Shown: in pieces, positions 52,008-61,844 of the stretch | Numbering within the stretch: position 1 is the first letter of the stretch | How the letters are laid out: each line of letters begins with the position of its first letter | Assembly: GCF_019801015.1 (NCBI RefSeq) | Contig: NZ_JAHVJZ010000001.1 | Coordinates: forward strand, 682,001-746,000 | Source: Marinobacter nauticus | Lineage (GTDB): Bacteria; Pseudomonadota; Gammaproteobacteria; Enterobacterales; Shewanellaceae | Direction: 5' to 3' | DNA: 64,000 bases | Translations under genes and position numbers: made by a program | Notes under the pieces: model-generated | Database searches by the model: none | Seen by the model: only the letters and a program-made list of their open reading frames with translations | What the model was told of the DNA's origin: nothing

Positions 52008-53210
52008 ATGTTTGAAATCAGACCCATTATCTCCGCCCTGCTGCGCAGCAAAAGCGGTCCGTTGCTGATCATTCTGCAACTGGCGCTGACCCTGGCCGTG
52101 GTGGCCAACGCCGCTTTTATCATTCAGGAACGACTGGCATTGATGGCCCGGGGTACCGGCATTGTGGAATCGGAGATCATCAGCTTCACCGTTGCAGAGA
52201 TGCACATGGATAAGGACTTTATTGCCCAGCGCCGACTGGATGAAGAGGCCCTTCGGGCGCTGCCTGGTGTGATCGATGCGGTCGCCACCAACCAGGTTCC
52301 GATCGCCAACAGCGGCTCCTCAACCACGGTCAGTTCCAAACCGGACGACGAAGGCAACAGCCTTAATGTTGGCTATTTCCAGGGCAACGAACACCTGTTC
52401 AATACCCTGGGGCTGTCTATGGTGGAGGGCCGCAGATTCACCGCCAACGACATCATGACGGAAGCTGGCCCGGCCACCATCCCGACTCAGGTGATGATCG
52501 CCCGTTACGCCGCCGAACAGATGTTCCCTGGCGAAAGCGCAGTTGGCAAACATGTGTATCTGCGCAACCAGCCCATCGAAGTGATCGGCGTTTACGACCG
52601 CCTGCAAACGCCCTGGGCACACCGGGACCACAGCTACGCGTCCGCCATTCTGCCAGTCGAGAACGGCGCCTTCTTCGCCCGTTATCTGGTTCGCGTCAGC
52701 CCGGAGCAACGGGATGCCGTGTTTAACCAGATCGAAGAAACCATGCTCAAGGTGGAGCCGGACCGGGTGATCACCTCCCTGCGCCTGTTCGAGGAGACCC
52801 GGGAACGTGCGTACCGTAACGACAACGCCATGGCGATGCTGCTGGGTGTGGTGATTGTACTGCTGCTGGTGGTCACCGCCCTGGGTGTGGTTGGCCTGGC
52901 CAGCTACAGCGTGGCCCAGCGACGTAAGCAGATCGGCACCCGCCGCGCCCTGGGGGCAACCCGAACCGCCATTGTCCGCCACTTCCTGACGGAGAACCTG
53001 ATGATCTGCATCGCGGGTGTGGTGCTGGGCGTTCTCTCCGCTTTTGCGCTTAACCAGTACCTGATGCACCACTATGAGCTGACCCGACTGCCCCTGAGCT
53101 ATCTGTTGATTACCCTGTCCGGGCTGATCGTTCTGAGCCAGCTGGCGTCGGCGGCCCCTGCCCTGCGGGCAGCCCGGGTCTCTCCGGCACTGGCAACCCG
53201 TTCGGTGTGA
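52008..53210 (+). CDS. ABC transporter permease (MacB/FtsX-like), second
   Basis: 400 residues; N-terminal helix near 15-35, periplasmic MacB-like domain, and C-terminal three-helix FtsX domain with AQRRKQIGTRRALGATRTAI coupling motif. Ten bases after the first permease gene. The pair would form a heterodimeric type VII ABC complex with the adaptor and ATPase. Confidence 0.9.
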   Translation: MFEIRPIISALLRSKSGPLLIILQLALTLAVVANAAFIIQERLALMARGTGIVESEIISFTVAEMHMDKDFIAQRRLDEEALRALPGVIDAVATNQVPIANSGSSTTVSSKPDDEGNSLNVGYFQGNEHLFNTLGLSMVEGRRFTANDIMTEAGPATIPTQVMIARYAAEQMFPGESAVGKHVYLRNQPIEVIGVYDRLQTPWAHRDHSYASAILPVENGAFFARYLVRVSPEQRDAVFNQIEETMLKVEPDRVITSLRLFEETRERAYRNDNAMAMLLGVVIVLLLVVTALGVVGLASYSVAQRRKQIGTRRALGATRTAIVRHFLTENLMICIAGVVLGVLSAFALNQYLMHHYELTRLPLSYLLITLSGLIVLSQLASAAPALRAARVSPALATRSV

Positions 53211-53271
53211 ATGATCGGGCTGGATACCGGCCCGAAAAAACGTAACCATAGGCAGCAAAGGACAAAATGGA

Positions 53272-54609
53272 ATGGCCATGGACAGGATTCTGATCATCGA
53301 CGACAACCCCGCGATTGGCGAGGCTCTGTCGTTACTGCTTGAGCTGGATGGCCACAGTACGCTGTGCTGCACAACGCCGGAGGCGGCGCTGGAGGCCCTG
53401 GAGCAGGAAGAGATCGCCCTGGCCATTCAGGACATGAACTTCAGCGCAGACACCACCTCCGGTGAAGAGGGTCGCGCGCTGTTTCACGCCCTGCGCAGCA
53501 AGCAACCGGACCTGCCGGTCATACTGCTCACTGCCTGGACCGATCTGGAAACCGCTGTCGAACTGGTTAAGGCCGGAGCGTCCGATTACCTGGGCAAACC
53601 CTGGGACGATCAAAAGCTCCGGCTCACCATCCAGAATCTGCTGGAGCTGTCGCGGCTGCGTCGTCAGGAGAGAGCCCGGCAGTACCAGCAAGCCAGTCAG
53701 AAACATCAACTGGCTCGCTTTAATCTGTGCGGCCTTCAGCTCCACAGCGCCGCTATGGTGTCGTTGCTGGAAACGGCCACCCGTGTCGCCCCATCAGACC
53801 TTCCGGTGCTGATCACCGGTCCCAATGGGGCGGGCAAAGAGCGCATCGCCGACATCCTGCACGCCAACTCTTCACTTCGACACCAACCCTTTATCAAGGT
53901 GAATGTGGGTGCCCTGCCGCCGGATCTGATGGAAGCCGAGCTGTTTGGGGTCGAGGCCGGTGCGTTTACCGGCGCCACCAAGTCCCGCATGGGCCGCTTT
54001 GAAGCGGCCGACGGTGGCACGCTGTTTCTGGATGAACTGGGCAACCTGCCCCTGTCCGGCCAGATAAAGCTGCTGCGGGTGCTCCAGACCGGGGAGTTTG
54101 AACGGCTGGGCAGCCATCAGACCCGCAAAGTCTCGGTCCGGGTGATCAGCGCCACCAATGCCGACCTGCCACTGGCGATTCAGCAGGGCCAGTTCCGGGA
54201 AGATCTCTACTATCGGCTCAACGTGGTACAACTGGCGCTGCCGCCCCTGTCGGAGCGTCCCGAAGAGATCCTGCCGCTGGCCGAGCATTTTCTTGATGGT
54301 AAGGCGACGCTGACGGAGGAGGCCCGTCGGGCGCTGCTGGCTCACCCCTGGCCCGGCAACGTCCGTGAGCTGGAAAACGCCATCGCCCGGGCAGCCCTGC
54401 TGTGTCAGAGCGGTCAAATCAGTCCCGATGATCTGGCGCTTCAGGCACCGCCACCGGCCCCGACCCGCACGCCATCGGAGTTGGATGCGGAAACCATCAC
54501 CCAAACTCTGGCCCGCCACGGTGGTGTCATCGCCCGTGCCGCCAGAGCGCTGGGGATCTCACGGCAACAGCTGTATCGACGAATGGAGAAGCTGGAGATG
54601 GTGCGTTGA
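53272..54609 (+). CDS. Sigma-54-dependent response regulator (NtrC type)
   Basis: 445 residues in three domains. Receiver (1-120) with acidic pair D10/D11, phosphorylation site D54, T87 and K109. AAA+ domain with Walker A variant GPNGAGKE, the sigma-54 contact loop GAFTGATKSRMGRFE, and GGTLFLDELGNLP. C-terminal Fis-type helix-turn-helix (VIARAARALGISRQQLYRRMEKL). Expected to activate the -24/-12 promoter upstream of the efflux genes via the CGGACAC repeats. The ATG at 53272 or 53278 could be used. Overlaps the kinase gene by 4 bases. Confidence 0.94.
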   Translation: MAMDRILIIDDNPAIGEALSLLLELDGHSTLCCTTPEAALEALEQEEIALAIQDMNFSADTTSGEEGRALFHALRSKQPDLPVILLTAWTDLETAVELVKAGASDYLGKPWDDQKLRLTIQNLLELSRLRRQERARQYQQASQKHQLARFNLCGLQLHSAAMVSLLETATRVAPSDLPVLITGPNGAGKERIADILHANSSLRHQPFIKVNVGALPPDLMEAELFGVEAGAFTGATKSRMGRFEAADGGTLFLDELGNLPLSGQIKLLRVLQTGEFERLGSHQTRKVSVRVISATNADLPLAIQQGQFREDLYYRLNVVQLALPPLSERPEEILPLAEHFLDGKATLTEEARRALLAHPWPGNVRELENAIARAALLCQSGQISPDDLALQAPPPAPTRTPSELDAETITQTLARHGGVIARAARALGISRQQLYRRMEKLEMVR

Positions 54610-55961
54610 CGCTAAGCCTGACCGCCTTACTGACCCTGGTGAGTCTGCTCACCGCGCTGCTGGCTGCGCTGATTGCCGTTGCCCTCAGTCAACTATTGCC
54701 GGAACTGGGGCCACTTCCGGCGTGGGGGCAACTGCTGGTGATTGCGGCGCTGCTGTGGCCCGCCCTGATGGCCCTGATGTTTCAGCTGACCCGTCCGCTT
54801 CGTCAGGGACTGGCGTCACTGGAAGCCGGGGTACTGAACTTTACCGACGCAGACTTCAGCACCACGCTACCGGTGCGTGGCTCACCGGAGACCCGCGCTC
54901 TGGCAGAACACTACAACCGCATGGCGGTAAAGCTCCGGCAAGAGCGTTATACCCTGCACCAGCGGGAGCTGATCCTCGATAAGGTGATCCAGAATTCACC
55001 AGTGCTGGTGCTGCTGGTGGACCAAAACCAACGCATCATTCTCGCCAACCGGGAGACCGAGCAGTTCTTTGGCCAGTCCCAGTTGGAGGGGCAATCGCTG
55101 GAGACATTGCTTCGGCCTCTGGAGGGCGACAGTCAGGCGTTGTTCAACGCCCGTCAGGATGGACTTTACACCCTGCCCGGTCCCGACAATCAGAGCGAGA
55201 CCTACCACCTGGTTCAGGGCCAGTTCCAGCTCCATAACCAACCCCATCGACTGATTCTCGCCCGCCGCTTTACCCGGGAACTGGCCCGTCAGGAAGCGGC
55301 CGCCTGGAAGAAAGTGATTCGGGTGATCAGCCATGAGCTGAACAACAGCCTCGCCCCCATCAGCTCCATGAGCCACAGCGGCCGGGCGATGTTATCTGAG
55401 CAGAGTGACCCGCGCCTGCAACGGGTGTTCAATACCATTGAGGAGCGCTGCAACAGCCTTAACCGGTTTATCCAGGGTTATGCCACCTTTGCCAAGCTGC
55501 CCAAGCCACAACCTGACGTCGTCCCCTGGTTGCCCTTTATCGACGGTCTGAAAGCGCAGTACCCCTTTGTCCTGACCGGAGACCTGCCCCGCCATCCCGG
55601 CTGGTTTGATGTCAGCCAACTTGAGCGGGTGATGGTGAACCTGCTGAAAAACGCCCATGAGAGTGGCAGCGAGCCTTCGGCCATTACCCTGACCTTGCAG
55701 GAGGTTGGCCGAGGGGTGCGGCTGGAGATCAACGATCAGGGCAGCGGAATGAGTCCGGCCACCCTCAATCAGGCATTGTTGCCGTTTTACTCCACCAAGC
55801 ATCAGGGTACCGGTCTGGGCCTGGCGCTGTGTCGTGAAATCACCGAAGCGCACGGCGGGCAGATCCAGCTTCAGAACCGACCCGAAGGGGGACTTAAGGT
55901 CAGTCTCTGGCTGCCTGGCAACGAGAACGCCGCCCGGGCCTCAGCGACCGCTAATCGTTAA
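54606..55961 (+). CDS. Sensor histidine kinase
   Basis: 451 residues starting with TTG. Two membrane helices (about 5-32 and 40-60) with almost no periplasmic loop, a HAMP-like segment (61-110), a PAS domain (about 125-215), dimerisation domain with phospho-acceptor H243 in VISHELNNSLAPI, and the ATP-binding domain with NLLKNAHES, DQGSGM and GTGLGLAL. The very short loop suggests sensing in or near the membrane or in the PAS domain. Partner of the adjacent regulator. Confidence 0.92.
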   Translation: MTLSLTALLTLVSLLTALLAALIAVALSQLLPELGPLPAWGQLLVIAALLWPALMALMFQLTRPLRQGLASLEAGVLNFTDADFSTTLPVRGSPETRALAEHYNRMAVKLRQERYTLHQRELILDKVIQNSPVLVLLVDQNQRIILANRETEQFFGQSQLEGQSLETLLRPLEGDSQALFNARQDGLYTLPGPDNQSETYHLVQGQFQLHNQPHRLILARRFTRELARQEAAAWKKVIRVISHELNNSLAPISSMSHSGRAMLSEQSDPRLQRVFNTIEERCNSLNRFIQGYATFAKLPKPQPDVVPWLPFIDGLKAQYPFVLTGDLPRHPGWFDVSQLERVMVNLLKNAHESGSEPSAITLTLQEVGRGVRLEINDQGSGMSPATLNQALLPFYSTKHQGTGLGLALCREITEAHGGQIQLQNRPEGGLKVSLWLPGNENAARASATANR

Positions 55962-56767
55962 GGCAGTCGTCCTTCCAACAGCGAGACAATGGCGTTCATC
56001 ACCCGCTGGCTCTTGTCACTGTCCAGCGCATCGGCGTGCGGTGGCGCAAAGCGACCGGCGTCATTATCGAAGTACTGGCCGGAGGCATTGGCAAACGCCT
56101 CCGAGAGGGCAGCGCGGATCAGAATATCGGCCCCGATGCTCAGATCACCACCGGCGATGCCAAACGCTTCGCTCACCATTTTGCTGCCCAGTAGCGACGC
56201 CGGATTCACCGCAATAATGATCGGGTCATCCGCGGCACGGTTAAGGCCCCACAGGCGGGACCAGATGGTCATCGCCAGTTTGCTTTGGGCGTAAGCGGCC
56301 CCATCCGACAGTGACGTTTCGCCTTTTAATGCCGCCAGATCCACACTCGACTGGGCGGCAGAGGAAAGATTGACCACCCTGCCCTCAGCCCCCAGCAACG
56401 GTGCCAGCTTTCGGGCCAGAAGATAGGGTGCCAGCGTATTCACCACAAAGCGGACGTCCAGCCCATTACCGGCCTGGGGTGCCGGGGTGTTGTACACGCC
56501 GGCGTTGTTGATCAGCACATCCAGCGGTTGCTGCTTTGCCAGCAGACGGTCCGCCAACGCCTCCACCTCTTCCAGCCGGGATAGATCGGCCTGAACGGTT
56601 TCCACCGGACCGGCCCCCGGAATGCCAGCCAGCTGAGCACGACAACTCTCCAGCTTCTCTGCATTGCGCCCGTGCAGGATAAGTGTGTGGCCCTCTGCGG
56701 CCAGCATCTTTGCCGTTGCCAGACCAATGCCGTCGGTTGCTCCGGTGATCAGAAGGGTCTTTGCCAT
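55958..56767 (-). CDS. Short-chain dehydrogenase/reductase
   Basis: 269 residues. Rossmann motif ITGATDGIGLATAKMLA, NNAG (INNAGVYNTP), catalytic Ser region (LSSAAQSS) and Y-x-x-x-K in YAQSKLAM, so a classical active SDR. Substrate unknown. RBS GGAG precedes the ATG. Its stop overlaps the kinase stop by 4 bases on the other strand. Confidence 0.88.
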   Translation of the reverse strand: MAKTLLITGATDGIGLATAKMLAAEGHTLILHGRNAEKLESCRAQLAGIPGAGPVETVQADLSRLEEVEALADRLLAKQQPLDVLINNAGVYNTPAPQAGNGLDVRFVVNTLAPYLLARKLAPLLGAEGRVVNLSSAAQSSVDLAALKGETSLSDGAAYAQSKLAMTIWSRLWGLNRAADDPIIIAVNPASLLGSKMVSEAFGIAGGDLSIGADILIRAALSEAFANASGQYFDNDAGRFAPPHADALDSDKSQRVMNAIVSLLEGRLP

Positions 56768-56902
56768 TGGACTTTGCTCCGTACCTAGGTTGCGGCTCGC
56801 GCCGTTTAGCGCCCTCTTCAGCTTAACGCGCCACGCCGCATTGAGACAGCCACTACCCCCGGCCCACTCCCGCTGGCCAAGAGTGGAAACGGCGGTACAG
56901 CT

Positions 56903-57817
56903 TTAGGGGGTGCCGGGAGTCAGCCGGTTCATCGCGTCCTGTTCATAGGCGGTACGATAGCCTGATGGCGTTTGGCCGTTATTCCGTTTGAAGTAGCGGA
57001 CAAAGTTGGTGATGTCATCAAACCCCATATCAAAGGCGATGCTCTGAATGCAGTCCTCCCCCATCCGCAGCTTGCGGGTGATCTCCAGATTCAGCCGAAA
57101 ATCGATAATCTGCTTGGCGGTGCGGCCACAGGACCGCTTGCAAAGCTGGTTCAGCGCCTTGTAACTCAGGTGCATTTTGAGCGCGTAATTCTGCGCCTCG
57201 CGGTCAAGATGAAACCCCTGCTCAACCAGATTGAGGAATTCGGTAAAACGCTGCCGGCAGACTTCATCCACCACCGGGCTCTGCAAGGTGCGCAGCCGGG
57301 ACAAGCGCAGAACCAGAGCGGAAAACAGCAGCGCGACCACAATGGACTCATGGCCCTCGTCGGCGATGGCTCCGGTCATCTGTTTCAGCAGGTCATGACA
57401 ATTCTGACTCTGGCAGGGATCCAGGTTCAGTACCGGTGCGCACATCAGACTCAGATGGAAAGGCACAAAGTAAGAGTGCCGGATATTGGCGGAGCACTCG
57501 GAAAAGAAGTTCGGGGTGATGCTCACCATCTTGCCGCGGGGTTTGTCGTCGGGATCGAAGGCGTGATGCTGGTCCCGGTTAAGGAAGATCACGCTGCCGC
57601 TCTGATAGGGGTGCCGCTCACCGTCTATAAGATGCTGGCCACACCCCTGCTCAACGCAAATGAAGGAGCAGTAGCTGACGCGATGGGGTTGAAAGGGGCT
57701 GATGGTGTCGTACTGTTGCCGGCAATAAATCTGGTCCAGCTCCATCACATTGATACCGGGTATTTCTGTCCGGCTACCGCTGTGCTCTGCCGTCGGATTC
57801 ATGTCAAAACAGGTCAT
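56903..57817 (-). CDS. AraC family transcriptional regulator
   Basis: 304 residues: cupin-like N-terminal sensing domain (FICVEQGCGQHLIDG, SVIFLNRDQHHAF) and C-terminal double helix-turn-helix (LRMGEDCIQSIAFDMGFDDITNFVRYFKRNNGQTPSGYR). Follows the octaheme cytochrome gene by about 85 bases on the same strand, so may control it. The ATG at 57817 is chosen over a TTG at 57838. Confidence 0.87.
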   Translation of the reverse strand: MTCFDMNPTAEHSGSRTEIPGINVMELDQIYCRQQYDTISPFQPHRVSYCSFICVEQGCGQHLIDGERHPYQSGSVIFLNRDQHHAFDPDDKPRGKMVSITPNFFSECSANIRHSYFVPFHLSLMCAPVLNLDPCQSQNCHDLLKQMTGAIADEGHESIVVALLFSALVLRLSRLRTLQSPVVDEVCRQRFTEFLNLVEQGFHLDREAQNYALKMHLSYKALNQLCKRSCGRTAKQIIDFRLNLEITRKLRMGEDCIQSIAFDMGFDDITNFVRYFKRNNGQTPSGYRTAYEQDAMNRLTPGTP

Positions 57818-57902
57818 AACATCCCATTCCGTTTTCAAGACGATTCATTCTGTTCTCGGAAGATGGGACACCGGGTGACCCGGTGTCCCTGTACGGTGTG
57901 GC

Positions 57903-59450
57903 TTAGCGGTGGATACGGTCGACGCGCGAGGCAACGTCGTCATAGTTATCCGGGTGGCAAGCCTGACAGGACTGACTTGGTCTCAGCCACGGCTGGCGAT
58001 ACTTACCGTCCTTGGAGAAGTGGTACGGGCTGTCTGAGGGTTCAGACAGGTCAATCTTCAACAGGTGGGAGTTCTTCGGCATGTGACAATCGGTGCAGTC
58101 GGCCATGTCGCCATGCATGGAACCGATGCCATCGGCAAACTTGACGTCCTGGTGGCAGTCCGTACACACCATGGTCAATGACTTTTCGTGACCCGGTTTG
58201 TCGCGGAAGTTGGTGGACAGGTGCGGGTTGTGACACTGGGTACAGTGGAACATTCGCTTGGCGCCAACCGCTTTGCCGGTATCCGGATCAATACCCAGCA
58301 GCGCGTCGCCGGCGTTGCGTCCCTCTTCAAAGTAATCCGCAACGTAACCACCGATGGTGTCGCCACCAAAGTCGGCGTTGTAGCTGGTCATGTAGTCCGG
58401 ATAGTGACGCTCCCCGGCTTTGGTGTGACATTCGCCACAGGCGACCGGATCACCATAGGCCATGTTCATTGCGGTCAGGTCGGCACGGGTACGGCCTTTG
58501 GCGATTCGGGTGATGTTGTCGGTTCGGGGGGTTTTGGCGTGTTCACTGCCGGCACCGTGGCAGGCTTCACACTGCACACCGGCCAACGCAAAGGTGCCCT
58601 CCATGCCGATCAGGTCATCCTGACGATTGCGGTTGCGATGGTCGCCGGTTTCGGAGGTGTAATCGCGCCAACCAGTATTGTGGCAGGTGCCGCAATTGTA
58701 CGGGCTGGAGTCCGTGCCAGTGTTGGGCTTGAACGGTACCGCCCGATCCGGCGTCAGGGTTTCCCCTTTTGGCAACACATCGAACATCGCCTTGCTGCCG
58801 TTGATCATATAGCCATTTTTATCCAGCAGGATCGCCTGGCGCTGGTAGCCGCCAAGCACATAGCTGATGTCGGCCCAGGTTTCGGGGGTACCGGCACTGT
58901 TTTCCACCCCTTCATACAAAGCCAGAGCGCCTTTCAGGGTGGTGAAGGGGAACTCCGGTCGCTCACCGTTCTCCACTTTGGTGAACTTAAAGTTGTGGCC
59001 GGTCTCCTGGTAGCTGGCCTTATCCTGGTGGCAGCGCAGGCAGGTTTGGGTGCCGACGTACTCCTGAAGACTGGCTTTCACTTCTACATCCGCTACGCCG
59101 GTTGCGGTGCCGCCATGAACGTCGCTGATCACGTACTCCACCTGGGCCAGGCCATAAGCGTCAGACTCAAACCAGAGCAGGTCCTCCTCCACTCTGACCT
59201 GCCCCTCGCCCTGCACCACTTTGGCTGACGCCAGGGTTACCGCGTCGCCTTCGGGGTCGATGGCAGCGGCGAGCACATCAATGGCGGTGTCCTCTCCGAT
59301 AACCACGCTCGCCGACACCTCGCCGGCAACCGGTGGCAGGTTGGTCACCGGGTTGCTGTCATTGTCGCTGTCGCACCCCGCCAGAAGCGTTACCAGGGCA
59401 CTGGCGCAAAGCGTCAGCGCACCGTATTGGGTTACACGTCTTTTCATCAT
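57903..59450 (-). CDS. Octaheme c-type cytochrome lipoprotein
   Basis: 515 residues. Lipoprotein signal ending LLAGC at C26, an Ig/cadherin-like N-terminal domain (about 40-130), and a C-terminal region with eight CXXCH heme sites in order: CLRCH, CGTCH, CEACH, CGECH, CTQCH, CTDCH, CTDCH, CQACH. Likely an outer-membrane or periplasmic electron carrier for extracellular or alternative electron acceptors, as in Shewanella-type metal reducers. No beta-barrel partner or other cytochrome gene is adjacent. RBS GAGGAA precedes the ATG. Confidence 0.9.
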   Translation of the reverse strand: MMKRRVTQYGALTLCASALVTLLAGCDSDNDSNPVTNLPPVAGEVSASVVIGEDTAIDVLAAAIDPEGDAVTLASAKVVQGEGQVRVEEDLLWFESDAYGLAQVEYVISDVHGGTATGVADVEVKASLQEYVGTQTCLRCHQDKASYQETGHNFKFTKVENGERPEFPFTTLKGALALYEGVENSAGTPETWADISYVLGGYQRQAILLDKNGYMINGSKAMFDVLPKGETLTPDRAVPFKPNTGTDSSPYNCGTCHNTGWRDYTSETGDHRNRNRQDDLIGMEGTFALAGVQCEACHGAGSEHAKTPRTDNITRIAKGRTRADLTAMNMAYGDPVACGECHTKAGERHYPDYMTSYNADFGGDTIGGYVADYFEEGRNAGDALLGIDPDTGKAVGAKRMFHCTQCHNPHLSTNFRDKPGHEKSLTMVCTDCHQDVKFADGIGSMHGDMADCTDCHMPKNSHLLKIDLSEPSDSPYHFSKDGKYRQPWLRPSQSCQACHPDNYDDVASRVDRIHR

Positions 59451-59616
59451 TATTCCTCTGCATTTTTATTGGTGTTGCAGCAGGGAAAGTAATCAAGACG
59501 TTACGGCTAAAGTAGGTCATTTCTGACCCTGAAATTTGCGTTTTTGCACCGTACGGCGGATTTGTGAGGGGGATCGCTTCAACCCCTGCCGAAAACCGCC
59601 GGCGCTTTCCAGCCAT

Positions 59617-59644
59617 AAAAAAACGGGCCGAAGCCCGTTTTTTA
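59617..59644 (-). terminator. Rho-independent terminator of nupC-deoD
   Basis: Perfect stem AAAAAACGGGC / GCCCGTTTTTT with CGAA loop. The minus-strand transcript gets a U run. Lies 21 bases beyond the deoD stop. Confidence 0.92.
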
Positions 59645-59664
59645 TTGCCCTGTTCGGGTCGCGA

Positions 59665-60375
59665 TCAATCCAGAGAGATGGCCGCTTCCAGAGTCAGGGT
59701 GATCATGTCGTTCAGGGTCAGCTGGCGCTCTTCCGGCGTCAGGTGTTCACCACGAACGATGTGGTCGGTTACGGTCATCATGGCCAGAGCCTTGGCGCCG
59801 AACTCGGCCGCAACGCCGTACAGGCCTGCCGCTTCCATCTCCACACCCAGCATGCCGTACTTGGCCATGGTGGCGTAACGGGCCTCATCCGGGCTGTAGA
59901 ACAGGTCGGAAGTGTAGACGTTACCGACGTGGTAGTTGGCACCCAGTTTCTCAGCGGCGTTTACGGCCGCAGACAGCAGGCCGAAGTCAGCGATCATGGC
60001 AAAATCGGTACCCGGGAAACGGGTGCGGTTAACGCCGGAGTCGCTGGACGCGCCCATGGCCAGGACCACATCCATCATCTTCACGTTGTCGGATACCGCG
60101 CCGCAGGAGCCGATACGGATGATGTTCTTCACGCCGTACTCGGTGATCAGCTCTTTGGCGTAGATGGAGATGGACGGTACGCCCATGCCGGAGCCCATTA
60201 CGGAGATGCGTTGGCCTTTGTAGGTGCCGGTATAGCCCAGCATGTTACGCACATCGCACACCTGCACCGCGTCTTCCAGGAAGTTGTCGGCGATGTACTT
60301 GGCGCGCAGCGGGTCACCCGGCATCAGTACGGTTTCAGCAAAGGCGCCAGCGGGGGCATTAATGTGTGGGGTCAT
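59665..60375 (-). CDS. deoD: Purine nucleoside phosphorylase, DeoD type
   Basis: 236 residues. Hexameric PNP that splits purine (deoxy)ribonucleosides with phosphate. Motifs [36 protein letters not shown] and TVTDHIV (active-site Asp) are intact. It follows nupC by 14 bases, giving an uptake-plus-salvage operon. Confidence 0.97.
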   Translation of the reverse strand: MTPHINAPAGAFAETVLMPGDPLRAKYIADNFLEDAVQVCDVRNMLGYTGTYKGQRISVMGSGMGVPSISIYAKELITEYGVKNIIRIGSCGAVSDNVKMMDVVLAMGASSDSGVNRTRFPGTDFAMIADFGLLSAAVNAAEKLGANYHVGNVYTSDLFYSPDEARYATMAKYGMLGVEMEAAGLYGVAAEFGAKALAMMTVTDHIVRGEHLTPEERQLTLNDMITLTLEAAISLD

Positions 60376-60389
60376 GGGGAGTTCTCCAA

Positions 60390-61844
60390 TTATTGGAAGG
60401 TAAACAGCAGGCCCGCAATGGTGCCGCTCATCAGGTTAGCCAGCGCCGCTGCCAGCAGACAGCGAGGACCGATTTGGCCGAGGATATGGCGACGCTCCGG
60501 GGCCATCGCCACCAGACCGCCAATCACCATGGCCAGAGAGCCAAAGTTGGCAAAACCGCACAAGGCGAAGGTCACGATAATCTGAGTTTTGGGGCTCAGG
60601 GTTTCGGACACCGCCATAAAGTCGACGTAAGCCACGAACTCGTTGATCGCCAGCTTCTGACCGATGAAGGAGGCCGCCACCTGAGCTTCGGCCCACGGCA
60701 CACCCATTACCCAGGCCAGCGGCGCCAGCAGAACGCCCAGAATGGATTGCAGTTGCAGCTTGGCTTCTGCGGCGGTCATCACCGCCTGTACCGCAGTGGC
60801 GTGCTCTTCGCCCAGGTTCAGGGTCGCCAGTTGCTCGGTCAGCAGGCCGCGATCCATCGCCGTGATCCACTGGCCAATCTGAGCCACGTTTTCACCACTG
60901 GTTTGCGCCAGTGCAGCGGTAAATTCGTTAAACGCCGGCAGTGAGCCTGCGGCGGTCTGCAGCGCAGCAAAGGCCGCGGCCAGGTCGGCATTGCCGTAGC
61001 CAAAGAAGCCCGCTACGCCCGCCAGCATGCCATTGATCAGTGCAATCAACGCCACAAAGGCCAGCAACAGTGCGCCCACCTGAAGCACCTGCTGCATGCC
61101 CATACTGGCACCCGCCGCAGCGGCGTCCAGTACGTTAGCGGGCTTGTCGTCATTCTCATCAACGACCTTGTTCAGATCCTCTTCCGCTTTCTCGGTTTCC
61201 GGGCACATCAGCTTGGCAAACAGCAGGCCGGCCGGCGCGGTCATAAAGCAGGCGGTGAGAATGTATTTGGGGTCAATGCCCAGGGAGATGTAGCCAATCA
61301 TGGTACCGCCGGCCACGGAAGCCAGGCCACCGGTCATAACCGCAAACAGCTCAGAGCGGGTCATACGGTTAACGAACGGGCGCACCATGGAGGGTGCCTC
61401 AATCGGTCCGACAAAGATGTTGGCGGTGGCGGACAGGGACTCGGCACGGGAGGTGCCCAGAATGGCACGCAGAATGCCACCGATGCCACCAATCACCTTC
61501 TGCATCACGCCCAGGTAATACAGTACAGAGATAAGCGCGCTGATGAACACCAGCGGACCCAGTACGTGGAGGACAAAGATAAAGCCCACTTTAAAGTTGG
61601 CCAGATCGCCCAGCAGGAAGCTCAGGCCAGCGTTGGCGTAGCCAATCACGCTGTTGACGCCGTTAGACGCAGCCTGGAGCACGCTCTGCCCGGCAGGGAC
61701 GAACATCACGAAGGCACCAAATGCCACCTGAAACGCCAGTGCGCCAGCGACGGTGCGCACGTTAACCGCACGCCGGTTCTCAGAGAACAGCAGGGCGATA
61801 CCAATCAGGGTCGCCATGCCCAGCAAACTGATGAAAACTTCCAT
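60390..61844 (-). CDS. nupC: Concentrative nucleoside transporter NupC family
   Basis: 484 residues, about ten membrane segments, CNT family nucleoside/cation symporter. Family motifs: [47 protein letters not shown] and [10 protein letters not shown]-type [17 protein letters not shown]. The ATG at 61844 is taken; an in-frame GTG at 61856 is possible and neither has a strong Shine-Dalgarno. Downstream deoD uses the imported purine nucleosides. Leader region holds repeats suggesting CytR/CRP-like control. Confidence 0.94.
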   Translation of the reverse strand: MEVFISLLGMATLIGIALLFSENRRAVNVRTVAGALAFQVAFGAFVMFVPAGQSVLQAASNGVNSVIGYANAGLSFLLGDLANFKVGFIFVLHVLGPLVFISALISVLYYLGVMQKVIGGIGGILRAILGTSRAESLSATANIFVGPIEAPSMVRPFVNRMTRSELFAVMTGGLASVAGGTMIGYISLGIDPKYILTACFMTAPAGLLFAKLMCPETEKAEEDLNKVVDENDDKPANVLDAAAAGASMGMQQVLQVGALLLAFVALIALINGMLAGVAGFFGYGNADLAAAFAALQTAAGSLPAFNEFTAALAQTSGENVAQIGQWITAMDRGLLTEQLATLNLGEEHATAVQAVMTAAEAKLQLQSILGVLLAPLAWVMGVPWAEAQVAASFIGQKLAINEFVAYVDFMAVSETLSPKTQIIVTFALCGFANFGSLAMVIGGLVAMAPERRHILGQIGPRCLLAAALANLMSGTIAGLLFTFQ

